The position numbers were made by a program, and so were the translations under genes. Source: Bradyrhizobium sp. LLZ17 (GTDB taxonomy: Bacteria; Pseudomonadota; Alphaproteobacteria; Rhizobiales; Xanthobacteraceae). From it: a DNA stretch of 64,000 nucleotides. Position 1 is the first letter of the stretch, and the number at the start of each line of letters is the position of its first letter. Below the pieces are notes generated by a model, which worked only from the letters and a program-made list of their open reading frames with translations, had not been told where the DNA came from and made no database searches. The DNA lies in assembly GCF_041200145.1 (NCBI RefSeq), contig NZ_CP165734.1, forward strand, positions 3,100,001-3,164,000. The letters run 5' to 3'. Below, one piece after another: positions 36,023 to 45,520 of the stretch.

Positions 36023-37057
36023 GTGCCCCAGTCTCCGACCAAGCCTTTCATCGACGTGCTCTCCGGCCAGCGGCAGGCGGTCCCGCCGGTCTGGATGATG
36101 CGGCAGGCCGGCCGTTACTTGCCGGAATATCGCGAGGTCCGCGCCAAGGCCGGCGGCTTCCTTGATCTCTGCTTCGATCCGGAGCTCGCTGCCGAAGTGA
36201 CGCTGCAACCGATCCGCCGGTTCGGGTTCGATGCGGCGATCATCTTCTCCGACATCCTGGTGATCCCCTATGCGCTCGGCCGGTCCGTGCGGTTCGAGGT
36301 CGGTGAAGGGCCGCGGCTCGAGCCGCTGGATGATCCCGCCAAGGTCGCGACGCTCGCCCCGCACGCCGATCTCGGCAAGCTCGCGCCGGTGTTCGAGGCG
36401 CTGCGGATCGTGCGTGGCGCGCTCGATCCGAACACCGCGCTGATCGGCTTCTGCGGCGCGCCGTGGACAGTGGCGACCTACATGGTCGCAGGCCAGGGCA
36501 CGCCGGATCAGGCGCCGGCGCGCATGATGGCCTATCGGCATCCGGAGGCATTCGCGAAAATCATCGACGTGCTGGTCGAGAGCTCGATCGACTATCTGCT
36601 GGCGCAGCTCGGCACCGGCGCCGATGTGTTGCAGATATTCGACACCTGGGCCGGCGTGCTGCCGGCGGCCGAGTTCGCGCGCTGGTCGGTCGAGCCGACG
36701 CGGCGCATCGTCGAAGGCGTGCGCGCCAAGGTGCCGGACGCAAAGATCATCGGCTTTCCCCGCGGCGCCGGCGCGCAATTGCCTGGTTACGTCGAAGCCA
36801 CCGGGGTGAACGCGGTCAGCATCGACTGGACCGCGGAGCCGGCCTTCATCCGCGAGCGCGTGCAATCACGCGTCGCCGTGCAGGGCAATCTCGATCCGCT
36901 GGTGCTGATCACTGGCGGCGCTGCGCTCGACCGCGCGGTCGACAACGTGCTGGCGAATTTCGGCCAGGGCCGGCTGATCTTCAACCTCGGCCACGGCATC
37001 CAGCCGGAGACGCCGATCGCCCATGTCGAGCAGATGCTGAAACGTGTGCGGGGCTGA
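36023..37057 (+). CDS. hemE: Uroporphyrinogen decarboxylase
   Basis: The 344-residue protein starts with GTG and has the HemE signature [16 protein letters not shown]. The catalytic Asp lies in [14 protein letters not shown], and LIFNLGHGI is near the end. It decarboxylates uroporphyrinogen III to coproporphyrinogen III in haem and chlorophyll synthesis. It is not next to rho, mnmE or hemH, the usual near-origin neighbours in alphaproteobacteria. This may reflect rearrangement or a second copy. Confidence 0.92.
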   Translation: MPQSPTKPFIDVLSGQRQAVPPVWMMRQAGRYLPEYREVRAKAGGFLDLCFDPELAAEVTLQPIRRFGFDAAIIFSDILVIPYALGRSVRFEVGEGPRLEPLDDPAKVATLAPHADLGKLAPVFEALRIVRGALDPNTALIGFCGAPWTVATYMVAGQGTPDQAPARMMAYRHPEAFAKIIDVLVESSIDYLLAQLGTGADVLQIFDTWAGVLPAAEFARWSVEPTRRIVEGVRAKVPDAKIIGFPRGAGAQLPGYVEATGVNAVSIDWTAEPAFIRERVQSRVAVQGNLDPLVLITGGAALDRAVDNVLANFGQGRLIFNLGHGIQPETPIAHVEQMLKRVRG

Positions 37058-37478
37058 TTTTTTCCTCCCGGCGGGGGCGGAAACAAAAAACGCGAAAACA
37101 ACCCCATGCACAGTACAAATCATTGAAGAATTTCGTCCGGCGCGGCTTGAGCCCCTGCGACAACGACGTTTGACTCGTCGGGCAAAACAGGCGCACCATG
37201 CCACCATCCCGCAAATTGCGACTTCGGGGCTAGTCCATCATGGAATGGCCGCCTTACGCGGTGCCCACTCGAGAGCTTCGAGAATCTCACGGGCGCGCTT
37301 TATTGAAAGATTGTGTGTCGCCTGATCGAACGAGGGACCTCTCCGCATCATGTAACCGTGGCGCACCCCGGGAGAGATGTGCAGCTTCCCTTGCATGTCG
37401 AATCCAACCTATCGTTTGAGGTGTAGCGGCCAATGCCTGCGCACCACGAGGATTGCGGCTGCCCAAGACGCCGCTGCG
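37058..37478. other. Intergenic, 421 bases, no gene seen
   Basis: No convincing gene is present. A short inverted stretch, ccccggcggggg-like, lies just after hemE and may be its terminator. Frames here have poor composition. Confidence 0.5.
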
Positions 37479-38459
37479 CTATTCCGGTCGGATCTTCGCG
37501 AGGCTGATCACCTTGGCCCACTTCTCGGTTTCACCCGCCATCAGCTTGCCGAAATCGCCGGGCGAGCCGCCGAGTGCCGTCGCGTCGAGACTACGAAGGC
37601 GCATCCTGAACCCGGGATCGGCCAGAGCGGCGTTGGTCTCGTTGTTGAGCCTGTCGATAATCGCGGCCGGCGTGTCCTTCGGCGCGCCGAGGCCGAAGAC
37701 CGAACTCGCCTCGTAACCTGGCACGAATTCGTCGATGGCCGGGACATCCGGCAGCGCTTCGGATCGCGCTGCCGTTGTTATTCCGAGCGGGCGCAGCCTG
37801 CCGCTCACGATGTAGCCGATCGATGGCGCCAAATTCGCAAAGACGACCTGCACCTGCCCGCCGATCAGATCCGTGATCGCGGGCGCCACGCCCCGATAGG
37901 GCACATGCTGAAGATCGAGCCGGCCGGCTTCCTGCTTGAACAATTCCGCGGCGATATGGGTGATCCCGCCCACGCCGCCCGAACCATAAGAGAGTTTCCC
38001 GGGATTGGCTCTGGCATAGGCGATGAACTCTGGAATTGTATGGGCAGGAACCCATGGGTGAATCACCATCACCAGGGCGCCACGGGTCAGACTTGCGACC
38101 GGCGCGATGTCCCGCAGGAAATTGAAATCAAGATTTTCGTAAAGCGTCGCATTGATCGCGTTGGGGGAGCCAACCAGCAGGAGAGTGTAGCCGTCCGGAG
38201 GCGCACGCACGACCGCCTCGGTGGCGATGTTGCTTCCCGCTCCGGGCCGGTTCTCGACGATGAACTGCTGGCCGAGCCGCTGCGAGCACCATTGCGCCAC
38301 CAGACGCGCAAGGATGTCATTTGGCCCGCCGGCGGCGAATCCAACGATGATCCGCACCGGCCGCGAGGGATAGCTGTCCGCGTAAGCGATGCCTGACAGC
38401 AAAGGCGGTGCGGCCAGCCCCGCAGCAAGGCGCAGAAATTGACGTCTAGAGGGAGTCAT
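37479..38459 (-). CDS. TctC/Bug-type periplasmic solute-binding protein
   Basis: The 326-residue protein has a twin-arginine signal (TPSRRQFLRLAAGLA) and the Bug fold: YPSRPVRIIVGFAAGGPNDI, VENRPGAGSNIATEAV and the LKYGSGG-like LSYGSGGVGG. Such proteins bind carboxylates for tripartite tricarboxylate transporters, though many have no transporter nearby, as here. The LysR-type regulator is divergent, suggesting control of this gene. The MTPSRR start gives the signal directly. Confidence 0.87.
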   Translation of the reverse strand: MTPSRRQFLRLAAGLAAPPLLSGIAYADSYPSRPVRIIVGFAAGGPNDILARLVAQWCSQRLGQQFIVENRPGAGSNIATEAVVRAPPDGYTLLLVGSPNAINATLYENLDFNFLRDIAPVASLTRGALVMVIHPWVPAHTIPEFIAYARANPGKLSYGSGGVGGITHIAAELFKQEAGRLDLQHVPYRGVAPAITDLIGGQVQVVFANLAPSIGYIVSGRLRPLGITTAARSEALPDVPAIDEFVPGYEASSVFGLGAPKDTPAAIIDRLNNETNAALADPGFRMRLRSLDATALGGSPGDFGKLMAGETEKWAKVISLAKIRPE

Positions 38460-38581
38460 CAGGCTTGTCCGCCGAACCTGCACTCGCGCCGGCTCTCGGC
38501 TGTCGAGGATAGTTGATGCTGGCATAAGCGCATAAGGCTATTGTCTGATGAGATCATCTCAAAACGGAAATGGGTGCTGTC

Positions 38582-39522
38582 ATGCAGATGAGCGATCGTA
38601 TCGGAAGGCGAATGAAGCTGCACGATCTGCATGTGCTGATGGCGGTGGTTCAGGCCGGCAGCATGGGTAAGGCGGCGCTCATGCTCAATACCACCCAGCC
38701 CAACATTTCGAGATCGATCGCAGAGCTTGAACGTGCGTTCGGCGTGCGCCTGCTGGATCGCCATCGGCGCGGAATCGAGCCGACCGAGAGCGGCCGCGCC
38801 CTGCTCGATTGCGGTGCCGCCGTTTTCGACGAACTACGCCGCGGTGTGAAGAGCATCGAATTTCTGGCCGACCCCACCGCTGGAGAAGTGCGGATTGGAA
38901 GCACGGCTTTTCTGGCAGCGAGCTTCGTCTCCGCTCTCATCGATCGGCTCTCCCGGCGTCATCCGAAGATCAAGTTTCTGCTCGTGACCGGCTACATGGA
39001 GGCGCTGCACCGCGACCTCAGCGAGCGCAAAGTCGATCTGTTGTTCGTGCGGAGCGGCGGCCCGATTGCTGACGAGCGTTTGCATTTCGAATTTCTTTTC
39101 GAGGATTGCTATGTCGTCGCGGCGGGTGCCAAAAGTCCCTGGACACGGCGGCGCAATATCCAGCTCTCCGATCTGGCGAAGGAGCGTTGGGTGCTTCCAC
39201 CGCGGGAGAGCGTGATCGGATCGATCATCACGCAAGCCTTTCGCGCCGGCGGATTTGACTATCCACGCGCGACTGTCGTCACTGATTCCCCCATATGCGG
39301 GTCAGCTTGCTGGAGACAGGTCGGTTCATCACCGTTTTTCCGGCTTCCGCACTGAAATTTCTCGCCAGAGGCTCAGCCCTGAAGGTCTTGTCGGTTGAAC
39401 TGCCGGCGGCACGTCGACCGAACGGAATGGTCACTGTTGGGGATCGCGCCGTCAGCCCGCTTGTGCAGCTCGTCATGGACAGCGCCCGTGAGCTCGCAAA
39501 GCCGACGGCGAAACGAAAGTGA
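38582..39522 (+). pseudogene. LysR-family regulator, C-terminal frameshift
   Basis: A normal LysR N-terminus is present (LHVLMAVVQAGSMGKAALML winged helix, then TQPNISRSIAELERAFG), with most of the effector domain. At 39288-39292 a run of five C replaces an expected six, and the sequence continues in the next frame (MRVSLLETGRFITVFP to AKPTAKRK). With one added C the protein is about 313 residues, the normal length. It diverges from the TctC-type gene and should regulate it. The start may be one of several closely spaced ATGs. Confidence 0.8.
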
Positions 39523-40239
39523 CAAACCGGATGTCTGCTTGTGTGAAGGGTTTCGGATGCCGGCCCCATGACGGTGTTGCCGCGCACACGGGGGCCGGCG
39601 TCCGAAAGCCTCCAAAGGAGGAAACCGCGCTGGGGGGACGTAGGACGATGCCGCGTGATCGAGCTAAGTCGCGTCAAACAACCTTCAGACGATTAGGACG
39701 ATCGCCTATGGGGATTTAATGTTTGGCGGCACCTGTACTTTCAATGGCTTGGCTATAGCAAAAATACCACACCACACAATCTAAACGTGAGCTCCTCGAT
39801 ATTTGAAGGCCATGAGGCAAACTGTCTCTAGCGGTTTGGAAAGCCCCCGGAGCTATCAGAGCCGAAACTGTTTCGAGCTGCTCGTCAAGAGCAGCACCGC
39901 ATTTGTAACTCTGCTTACGTCGAGATTTCTGGACTGGGTCCAAGTAGCGCGACGTTGCACACAATCGCGATCGAGGGTTCGAGTTGGCTTTTGTGCAATG
40001 GTTGGTGCTCCGCCACGAACTTCCAGATCAGCACGTTCTCGATCATCGGATCATCGCCAGCTACGGGCTAATTGCCCCGCTCGATGAGCTGTCGCCTATT
40101 GCTTCGCCGTGTCGCCAGCCGCGGTGTTCTACCGCGCGAGCGGTTTAGTCCTTTGGCCCATCGCGATGCCACACCAGTTTGGTCGCTGTAGGCGCAAAGG
40201 AGAGGTTGCCTCACTCCGCCTGACTTGTGGGTACACGAC
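39523..40239. other. Intergenic, 717 bases, no gene seen
   Basis: Short open frames on both strands have no recognisable domain, ribosome site or consistent codon bias. Base composition is less GC-rich than its neighbours (around 39,720-39,800 is AT-rich), suggesting foreign or decayed DNA. A cgagctgctcg hairpin is seen near 39,870. Confidence 0.5.
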
Positions 40240-41220
40240 CTACCCCGGCCGGCTGCGCTCGATGATCTCCGCCGCACCTTTCGCCAGCAGATCCAGTCCG
40301 ACCGCACGGCCGAGCTCGCGCGGACGGTTGGCGGGGCCGGCGCGTGAGGCTTCGATGATGGTGTTGCCGGAGAGGTCGAGCACGGACGCGGTCAGCGACA
40401 TCTGATCGCCAGTGATCGTCGAGAAACCCGCCACCGGTGAGTTGCAATGGCCGTTGAGCACCCACAGCACTTCGCGCTCGGCATCGGCACAGGCATGCGC
40501 GGCAGCGTCGTCGATCGATGCGAGGATTTGCCGCGTCTGCCAGTCCTGTGCGGCGCATTCGACCGCGACGATGCCCTGTCCCGCGGCGGGCAGCATCTCC
40601 GCCGCGGAGAATTCGTAGGCGATGCGGTTGGCAAGACCAACGCGATTGAGGCCGGAGCGCGCCATGATCAAGGCGTCCGCGGGACCGACCGCACCGCCGT
40701 CCGGCAGGCGCTGCTTCTCCCCATTGTCGAGCTTTCGCACGCGGGTGTCGGCGGCGCCGCGGAAGTGAATGACCTCGACCTCCGGAAACAACCGCCGCAC
40801 ATAAGCGGCGCGGCGCACGGCGTTGGTGCCGACCTTGAAACCCTTGCCGCGTGACTGGCGCAGCGCCTCCAGGGTCACGCCGTCGCGCAGCACCAGCGCG
40901 TCGCTCGCGGGGTCGCGCGACAGCGTCGCGCCGATCACGAGGCCCGGCGTGTCCTCGTTGCCCGGCATGTCCTTCAGCGAATGCATCGCGGCCTGCAGCT
41001 CGCCTGACAGCACGGCGGCGCGGATCTGCGCCACGAAGGCGCCGCCCTTGCCGCCATGCGGCAGCAGCTTGCTGGTCTGGTCGAGATCGCCTGACGTGTC
41101 GAACTTGACGATCTCGACATCGAGATCAGGCACGGCGGCGGTCAGGCGCCGCGCGATCTCTTCCGTCTGCGCCAGCGCCATCGCGCTCTTGCGCGTGCCG
41201 ATCTTTAGTCGAATAGCCAA
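40240..41220 (-). CDS. hemC: Hydroxymethylbilane synthase (porphobilinogen deaminase)
   Basis: The 326-residue protein begins LKIGTRKSAMALAQTEEIA with the substrate-binding Arg, and HSLKDMPG holds the catalytic Asp. The cofactor Cys is in LNGHCNSPVAGF, where most enzymes read GGCQxPxG. It joins four porphobilinogen units into hydroxymethylbilane. A TTG start is used because AAAGGA lies about nine bases upstream. The gene follows the GMC oxidoreductase gene by 25 bases on the same strand. The unusual cofactor motif may mark a divergent paralogue. Confidence 0.85.
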   Translation of the reverse strand: MAIRLKIGTRKSAMALAQTEEIARRLTAAVPDLDVEIVKFDTSGDLDQTSKLLPHGGKGGAFVAQIRAAVLSGELQAAMHSLKDMPGNEDTPGLVIGATLSRDPASDALVLRDGVTLEALRQSRGKGFKVGTNAVRRAAYVRRLFPEVEVIHFRGAADTRVRKLDNGEKQRLPDGGAVGPADALIMARSGLNRVGLANRIAYEFSAAEMLPAAGQGIVAVECAAQDWQTRQILASIDDAAAHACADAEREVLWVLNGHCNSPVAGFSTITGDQMSLTASVLDLSGNTIIEASRAGPANRPRELGRAVGLDLLAKGAAEIIERSRPG

Positions 41221-41245
41221 GTCGAAGTCCTTTCGAAGCGCGAAT

Positions 41246-42871
41246 TTACCGCGCATCCTCCAATATCATATCGGACGCCTTTTCGGCGATCATGATGATC
41301 GGCGCATTGGTGTTGCCCGAGACCAGATCAGGCATGATCGAACCGTCGACCACCCGAAGGCCTTCGAGCCCCCGCACCTTCAGCCGCTGGTCGACTACGG
41401 CAAGCGCGTCATTGCCCATACGACAGGTCGAGGTCGGATGGTAGATGGTGCTGCCGCGATCGCGGCAGTAATCCAGCAGCTCGGCATCCGAGGATACCTT
41501 CGTGCCGGGATCATACTCGTCCATCACGAACGGCTTCAGCGCGGGCGCGTTCAATATCTTGCGCAGGATCTTCAGGCCTTCGACATTGGTCGTACGATCC
41601 GTCTCGGCTGACATGTAGTTGATGCGGATTTCCGGCGGCACGGTCGGATCGGCGCTCCGGATCCGCAAGCTGCCGCGGCTTTCGGGCCGGAGCTGGCAGA
41701 CCGAGGCGGTGAAACCGGAAAAGGCATGCAGCTTCTCGCCCATCTTGTCGGTCGAGAACGGCAGGAAATGAACCTGGATGTCGGGCGTGGCCAGCCGCGG
41801 ATGGGTCTTGAAGAACGCGCCCGCCGTGCCCGCCGCGATGGTGAGCCAGCCCTTCCGAAACAGCGCATAGCGTGCGCCGGCCATGGTGCGGCGGAGCGGA
41901 TGATTGACGGTGTCGTTAAGCGTGATCTTCTGCGAGCAGCGCATCACGATGCGAACTTGCATGTGGTCCTGGAGATCGTGGCCGACACCTTGCGCGTCCA
42001 GCACGACCTCGATGCCGAGCTGGCGCAGGAGATCGGCAGGACCGACGCCGGAGAGCTGAAGCAGCTGCGGCGAATTGTAGGCGCCGCTCGACAGGATGAC
42101 CTCCTTGCGCGCGCGGGCGCGGCGCAGGCTCGCGCCTTGCCGATATTCCACGCCGGCGGCACGGCGCCCCTCGAACAGCACGCGCTGGCCGAGCGCAGAC
42201 GTTTCGATCTTGAGATTGCCGCGGGTCTTCGCCGGGCCGAGATAGGCCACCGACGTCGAGGCGCGGCGGCCGTTGCGGGTCGTGGTCTGGAACAGGCCGA
42301 CTCCCTCCTGCGTGGCGCCGTTGAAGTCGGGATTGTAGGGCAGACCGGTCTCGACCGCTGCGTCGATGAAGGCCTTCGACAGCGGATCGGTCACAACCAT
42401 GTTGGACACCGGCAGCGGGCCGCCGGAGCCGTGATATTGGTCGGCGCCGCGCGACTGGTTCTCGGCCTTCTTGAAATAGGGCAGCACGTCGTCATAGCCC
42501 CAGCCGGTGTTGCCGAGCTGGCGCCAGCGGTCGTAATCCTCGTGCTGGCCGCGAACATAAAGCAGGCCGTTGATCGAGCTCGATCCGCCCAGCGTCTTGC
42601 CGCGCGGCTGGAACACCTGACGGCCTTTCAGCTCGGGCTCCGGCTCGGTCTGGTACATCCAGTTGACGGTCTTCTCCTTGAACAGCTTGCCGTAGCCAAG
42701 CGGCACATGGATCCAGATGTTGGTATCCTTCGGGCCGGCCTCGAGCAGCAGCACCGTGTGCTTGCCGTTCGCCGACAACCGGTTGGCGAGCACGCAGCCG
42801 GCCGAGCCGGCGCCGACGATGATGTAATCGAATTCGGGATCGGAGGGCGCGAGGGCGGAATTTGCGTTCAT
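41246..42871 (-). CDS. GMC-family FAD alcohol dehydrogenase (choline dehydrogenase-like)
   Basis: The 541-residue protein starts with the ADP-binding YIIVGAGSAGCVLANRLS. GMC signatures PRGKTLGGSSSINGLLYVRG and GAYNSPQLLQLSGVGP follow. The catalytic His is in TIYHPTSTCRMG and the second conserved residue in SGNTNAPIIMIAEKAS (Asn in place of His). These enzymes oxidise alcohols such as choline, long-chain or polyethylene-glycol alcohols. BetA itself is usually next to betB, which is absent here, so the substrate is open. Confidence 0.88.
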   Translation of the reverse strand: MNANSALAPSDPEFDYIIVGAGSAGCVLANRLSANGKHTVLLLEAGPKDTNIWIHVPLGYGKLFKEKTVNWMYQTEPEPELKGRQVFQPRGKTLGGSSSINGLLYVRGQHEDYDRWRQLGNTGWGYDDVLPYFKKAENQSRGADQYHGSGGPLPVSNMVVTDPLSKAFIDAAVETGLPYNPDFNGATQEGVGLFQTTTRNGRRASTSVAYLGPAKTRGNLKIETSALGQRVLFEGRRAAGVEYRQGASLRRARARKEVILSSGAYNSPQLLQLSGVGPADLLRQLGIEVVLDAQGVGHDLQDHMQVRIVMRCSQKITLNDTVNHPLRRTMAGARYALFRKGWLTIAAGTAGAFFKTHPRLATPDIQVHFLPFSTDKMGEKLHAFSGFTASVCQLRPESRGSLRIRSADPTVPPEIRINYMSAETDRTTNVEGLKILRKILNAPALKPFVMDEYDPGTKVSSDAELLDYCRDRGSTIYHPTSTCRMGNDALAVVDQRLKVRGLEGLRVVDGSIMPDLVSGNTNAPIIMIAEKASDMILEDAR

Positions 42872-42961
42872 GCGCTACTGTTCTTTGTTGGCGGGCGTTT
42901 CCGGTTCGTCCCTTACAACATGCGAATAGAGCATGCAAAATTCTGTCGGTGGCGCGAGATA

Positions 42962-42986
42962 CACCTCTCCCCGGAGGGGAGAGGTG
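42962..42986. repeat. Perfect 11-bp-arm hairpin
   Basis: cacctctcccc and ggggagaggtg pair around GGA. The sequence belongs to the ctctccc/gggagag class of the repeats at 2844 and 44,430. It lies between the GMC start and the TetR stop. Confidence 0.8.
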
Positions 42987-43040
42987 ATCCGAGTTCTGCG
43001 CGCGAAGCGAGCCAAGTAAGCTGGTCCGATTTTAGCACCA

Positions 43041-43631
43041 TTACACGCGCACGCGCAGCGCTTCGACCAGCGACTTGAACGCACGGGCATATTCCACACC
43101 GGCCCTTGCGATATCCGCGCGTCCGGCGCAGGCGACCGCGGCTTCCGTCACCGCGCCGAGCAGCAGCCGCGCCAGCGGCTCGACCGGCTGCTTTGCAATC
43201 AGGCCCGCCTCCATGGCGTCCGCAATCGCGCGCGGCAGCTTGCCGCCGAAATGCCGGGCGTCGATCTCGCGCCAGCGCTCCCAGCCGAGCACCGCCGGGC
43301 CGTCGCGCAGGATGATCCGGCCGGTCGGGCCTTTGGCCGTAGCGGAAAAATAATGCTGGGTGCCGGCGATCATCGCGGCGAGCACGTCCTTCTCGGCTCG
43401 CGCCGCGCCGTCGATCTCGACGACGAGGTCGCGCGAGACCAGGTCAAACACGGCTTCGAACACCGCCTCCTTGGTCTTGAAGTGATGATAGACCGCGCCC
43501 TTGGCAACGCCGGCGGCTTCGGCGATCTCGTCCATGGTGGTGGCCGCAAAGCCTTGCGTCCCGAACAGGCGGCGCGCCGCCGTCAGGATCGCCTCCGATG
43601 TCGCGGCCCGCCGCTCCGCCTGTTTTGCCAT
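43041..43631 (-). CDS. TetR-family regulator
   Basis: The intact 196-residue protein has a TetR N-terminus (ILTAARRLFGTQGFAATTMD, then GVAKGAVYHHFKTKEAVFEA) and a C-terminal helical ligand domain containing GPTGRIILRDGPAVLGW. It diverges from a SnoaL-like gene, with two overlapping palindromes in the 100-base gap, so autorepression and control of the neighbour are likely. The ligand is unknown. Confidence 0.87.
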   Translation of the reverse strand: MAKQAERRAATSEAILTAARRLFGTQGFAATTMDEIAEAAGVAKGAVYHHFKTKEAVFEAVFDLVSRDLVVEIDGAARAEKDVLAAMIAGTQHYFSATAKGPTGRIILRDGPAVLGWERWREIDARHFGGKLPRAIADAMEAGLIAKQPVEPLARLLLGAVTEAAVACAGRADIARAGVEYARAFKSLVEALRVRV

Positions 43632-43676
43632 CGCTCTCGTCTAATCCAATTCGGCCGATCGGACCAGTTGACTTTT

Positions 43677-43712
43677 CGACTGATGGTCGGTATTTACCGA
43701 CTAACAGTCGGT
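43677..43712. promoter_or_regulatory. TetR operator: overlapping palindromes
   Basis: gtcggta/taccgac (43686-43692, 43695-43701) and accgact/agtcggt (43696-43702, 43706-43712) are both perfect and share the central taccgact. An imperfect third unit, cgactgatggtcg, lies immediately to the left. The gact/agtc core and position between divergent genes fit a TetR dimer-of-dimers site. Confidence 0.75.
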
Positions 43713-43731
43713 TTTAATCGTGAGGTGAGCC

Positions 43732-44097
43732 ATGCCGAGCCGGAACGTTGTCGAAGCTTTTGCAAAGCAGTTGGAGGACGGGGATTTCGTCGGAGCGATC
43801 GAGCAATTCTACACGCCCGACGCCGCGACCTACGAGAACAACGCCGCCCCGACGGTCGGGCGCGACAAACTCGTTGCAAAGGAGCGCGGCGTGCTGGCCG
43901 CATTCAAGGAGGTCAAGGCGGTGCGGATCGGACCGAGCCTGATCGAGGGCGACAACGTCGCCACGCGCTGGACCTTCAGCTTCACCAACACGGAGGGCGT
44001 GACGCGGACGCTGGACGAGATCGCGTGGCAGACCTGGCGCGGCGATCAGCTGATCGAGGAGCGGTTCTATTACGATCCGAGACAGATGGGACGGTGA
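43732..44097 (+). CDS. SnoaL-like NTF2-fold protein
   Basis: The 121-residue protein has the SnoaL pattern: VVEAFAKQLEDGDFVGAIEQ, FYTPDAATYENNAAPTVGRD and WQTWRGDQLIEERFYYDP. The residues typical of polyketide cyclases are not all certain, so the reaction is unknown. It is divergent from a TetR gene that probably controls it, suggesting induction by a small lipophilic compound. There is no signal peptide, so it is cytosolic. Confidence 0.82.
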   Translation: MPSRNVVEAFAKQLEDGDFVGAIEQFYTPDAATYENNAAPTVGRDKLVAKERGVLAAFKEVKAVRIGPSLIEGDNVATRWTFSFTNTEGVTRTLDEIAWQTWRGDQLIEERFYYDPRQMGR

Positions 44098-44529
44098 CGC
44101 ACGAGCGTCAAATACTGCTGTCATCGCCCGCGAAGGCGGACGATCCAGTACGCCGAGGCAGTTGTGAATGAGTCGATGGGCCGCGGGGTAGCGGACGCCC
44201 CTTCGCGGGCTGTTGGCCGACCTGAGCGCGCGCCTCGTCCTTCGAGACGACCGCTTCGCGGTCTCCTCAGGATGAGGCTAAGCGGCAATCGGAGCCGGTT
44301 GAAACTGCTGCCGCACACTCGGTCCTCATCCTGAGGGCCCGCCAAAGGCGGGCGTCTCGAAGGATGGCCACAGAGAAATCGGCCCAGGGTGCCTTCTCAA
44401 AGAGACTGCCCAAGAGGAGAGAACCCTCACCCGCGCCTTCGGCGCGACCTCTCCCGCAAGCGGGAGAGGTGGAGCCCGCGGCGCGGTCAGTTTCTACTAA
44501 CAAGCTCACGTCTACTAACAAGCGCTCGG
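44098..44529. other. 432-base intergenic block of nested palindromic repeats
   Basis: Three repeat types are packed together: a tgtcatcgcccgcgaaggcgg type (about 44120), a cctcgtccttcgagac...gtctcgaaggatgg inverted pair (about 44235-44367), and a ccctcacccgcgccttcggcgc/ctctcccgcaagcgggagag type (about 44425-44470). Near the end gtttctactaacaagc/gtctactaacaagc is a small direct repeat (about 44490-44524). No gene is seen. Confidence 0.7.
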
Positions 44530-45510
44530 TCACACCGGATCCGCCCGCAGCAGCGTGTCCACCGTGATGGTGCCGCGGGCGCGCGAGACGCAGGCGCAGA
44601 TCTTGCTGTTCTCCTGCTTCTGGTGATCGCTGAAGAAGACGTCGCGGTGGTCGATCTCGCCGTCGACCTCGACCACGTCGATGGCGCAGAGCCCGCATTC
44701 GCCGCGCTTGCAGTCGTACATGACGTCGTGGCCGCTGGCATTGAGCACGTCCAGCATCGAGCGCTCGCGCGGGATTTCGAGCTCGACGTCGGATCCCTTC
44801 AGGCGCACGCGAAAAGCCTCCGTTGGCAGCGTGCCGCTGGAGCCAAAGGTCTCGTAGCGGAGATCTGCAAGTGGATGGCCGGCGCCGATCCAGGCGTGAC
44901 GGGCGGCATCGAGCATCCGCATCGGGCCGCAGAACAGCGCCAACGCATCGTTGGGCACTGACGCGAACAGGGCGTCGAGATCGAGCCGCTTGCCCTCATC
45001 GCTGGCGTGGACGGCCAGACGATCTCCGAGCAGGTTGGTGAGATCATCGAGATAGGCCGCATCGCCGCGCCCGCGCACCGCATAATGCAGCCTGACGTCA
45101 GCGCCACGCCGCGCCAGCGCCTGCGCGGCGCCGAAAATTGGCGTGATGCCGATGCCGCCGGCGATCAGGCAATAGTTTTCGCGCGTCCAGTCGACCGCGA
45201 GCAGCGACGACGGCCGCGTGATGTCGAGCCGCGCGCCCGGCTGCAACGACCACATGTAGCGCGAGCCGCCGCGGGAGTCCTCGGCACGCCGCACGGCGAT
45301 CCGCAAGCCACGCGGCGACGCTTCGCCGACCAGCGAATAGGATCGCGTCTCGGGCTGGCCATCGATGGCGACGCTGACATTGATGTGGCTGCCGACCGGA
45401 TAGGCGGCGCCGTCGAACTGATCCGGCTGGATCAGGAATTCGCGAATGCCCGGTGTGAGATCGCGGGTCGAGACCAGCGTGGCCGGAGTCCAGGTTTCGA
45501 TGAATCGCAT
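44530..45510 (-). CDS. vanB: Vanillate demethylase reductase subunit (VanB-type)
   Basis: The 326-residue phthalate-dioxygenase-reductase-type protein has an FMN domain (RSYSLVGEASPRG), an NAD domain (LIAGGIGITPIFGAAQALA) and a C-terminal plant-type 2Fe-2S domain with CKRGECGLC and a distant Cys in KICACVSRA. It moves electrons from NADH to the oxygenase. It is separated from the vanA-like oxygenase gene by a GntR gene on the same strand. Confidence 0.87.
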   Translation of the reverse strand: MRFIETWTPATLVSTRDLTPGIREFLIQPDQFDGAAYPVGSHINVSVAIDGQPETRSYSLVGEASPRGLRIAVRRAEDSRGGSRYMWSLQPGARLDITRPSSLLAVDWTRENYCLIAGGIGITPIFGAAQALARRGADVRLHYAVRGRGDAAYLDDLTNLLGDRLAVHASDEGKRLDLDALFASVPNDALALFCGPMRMLDAARHAWIGAGHPLADLRYETFGSSGTLPTEAFRVRLKGSDVELEIPRERSMLDVLNASGHDVMYDCKRGECGLCAIDVVEVDGEIDHRDVFFSDHQKQENSKICACVSRARGTITVDTLLRADPV

Positions 45511-45520
45511 GCCACTCCCC

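Noticed and set aside
37479..38396. Plus-strand frame opposite the TctC-type gene
   Set aside because: It is a shadow of the solute-binding protein, whose signal and fold motifs are on the minus strand.
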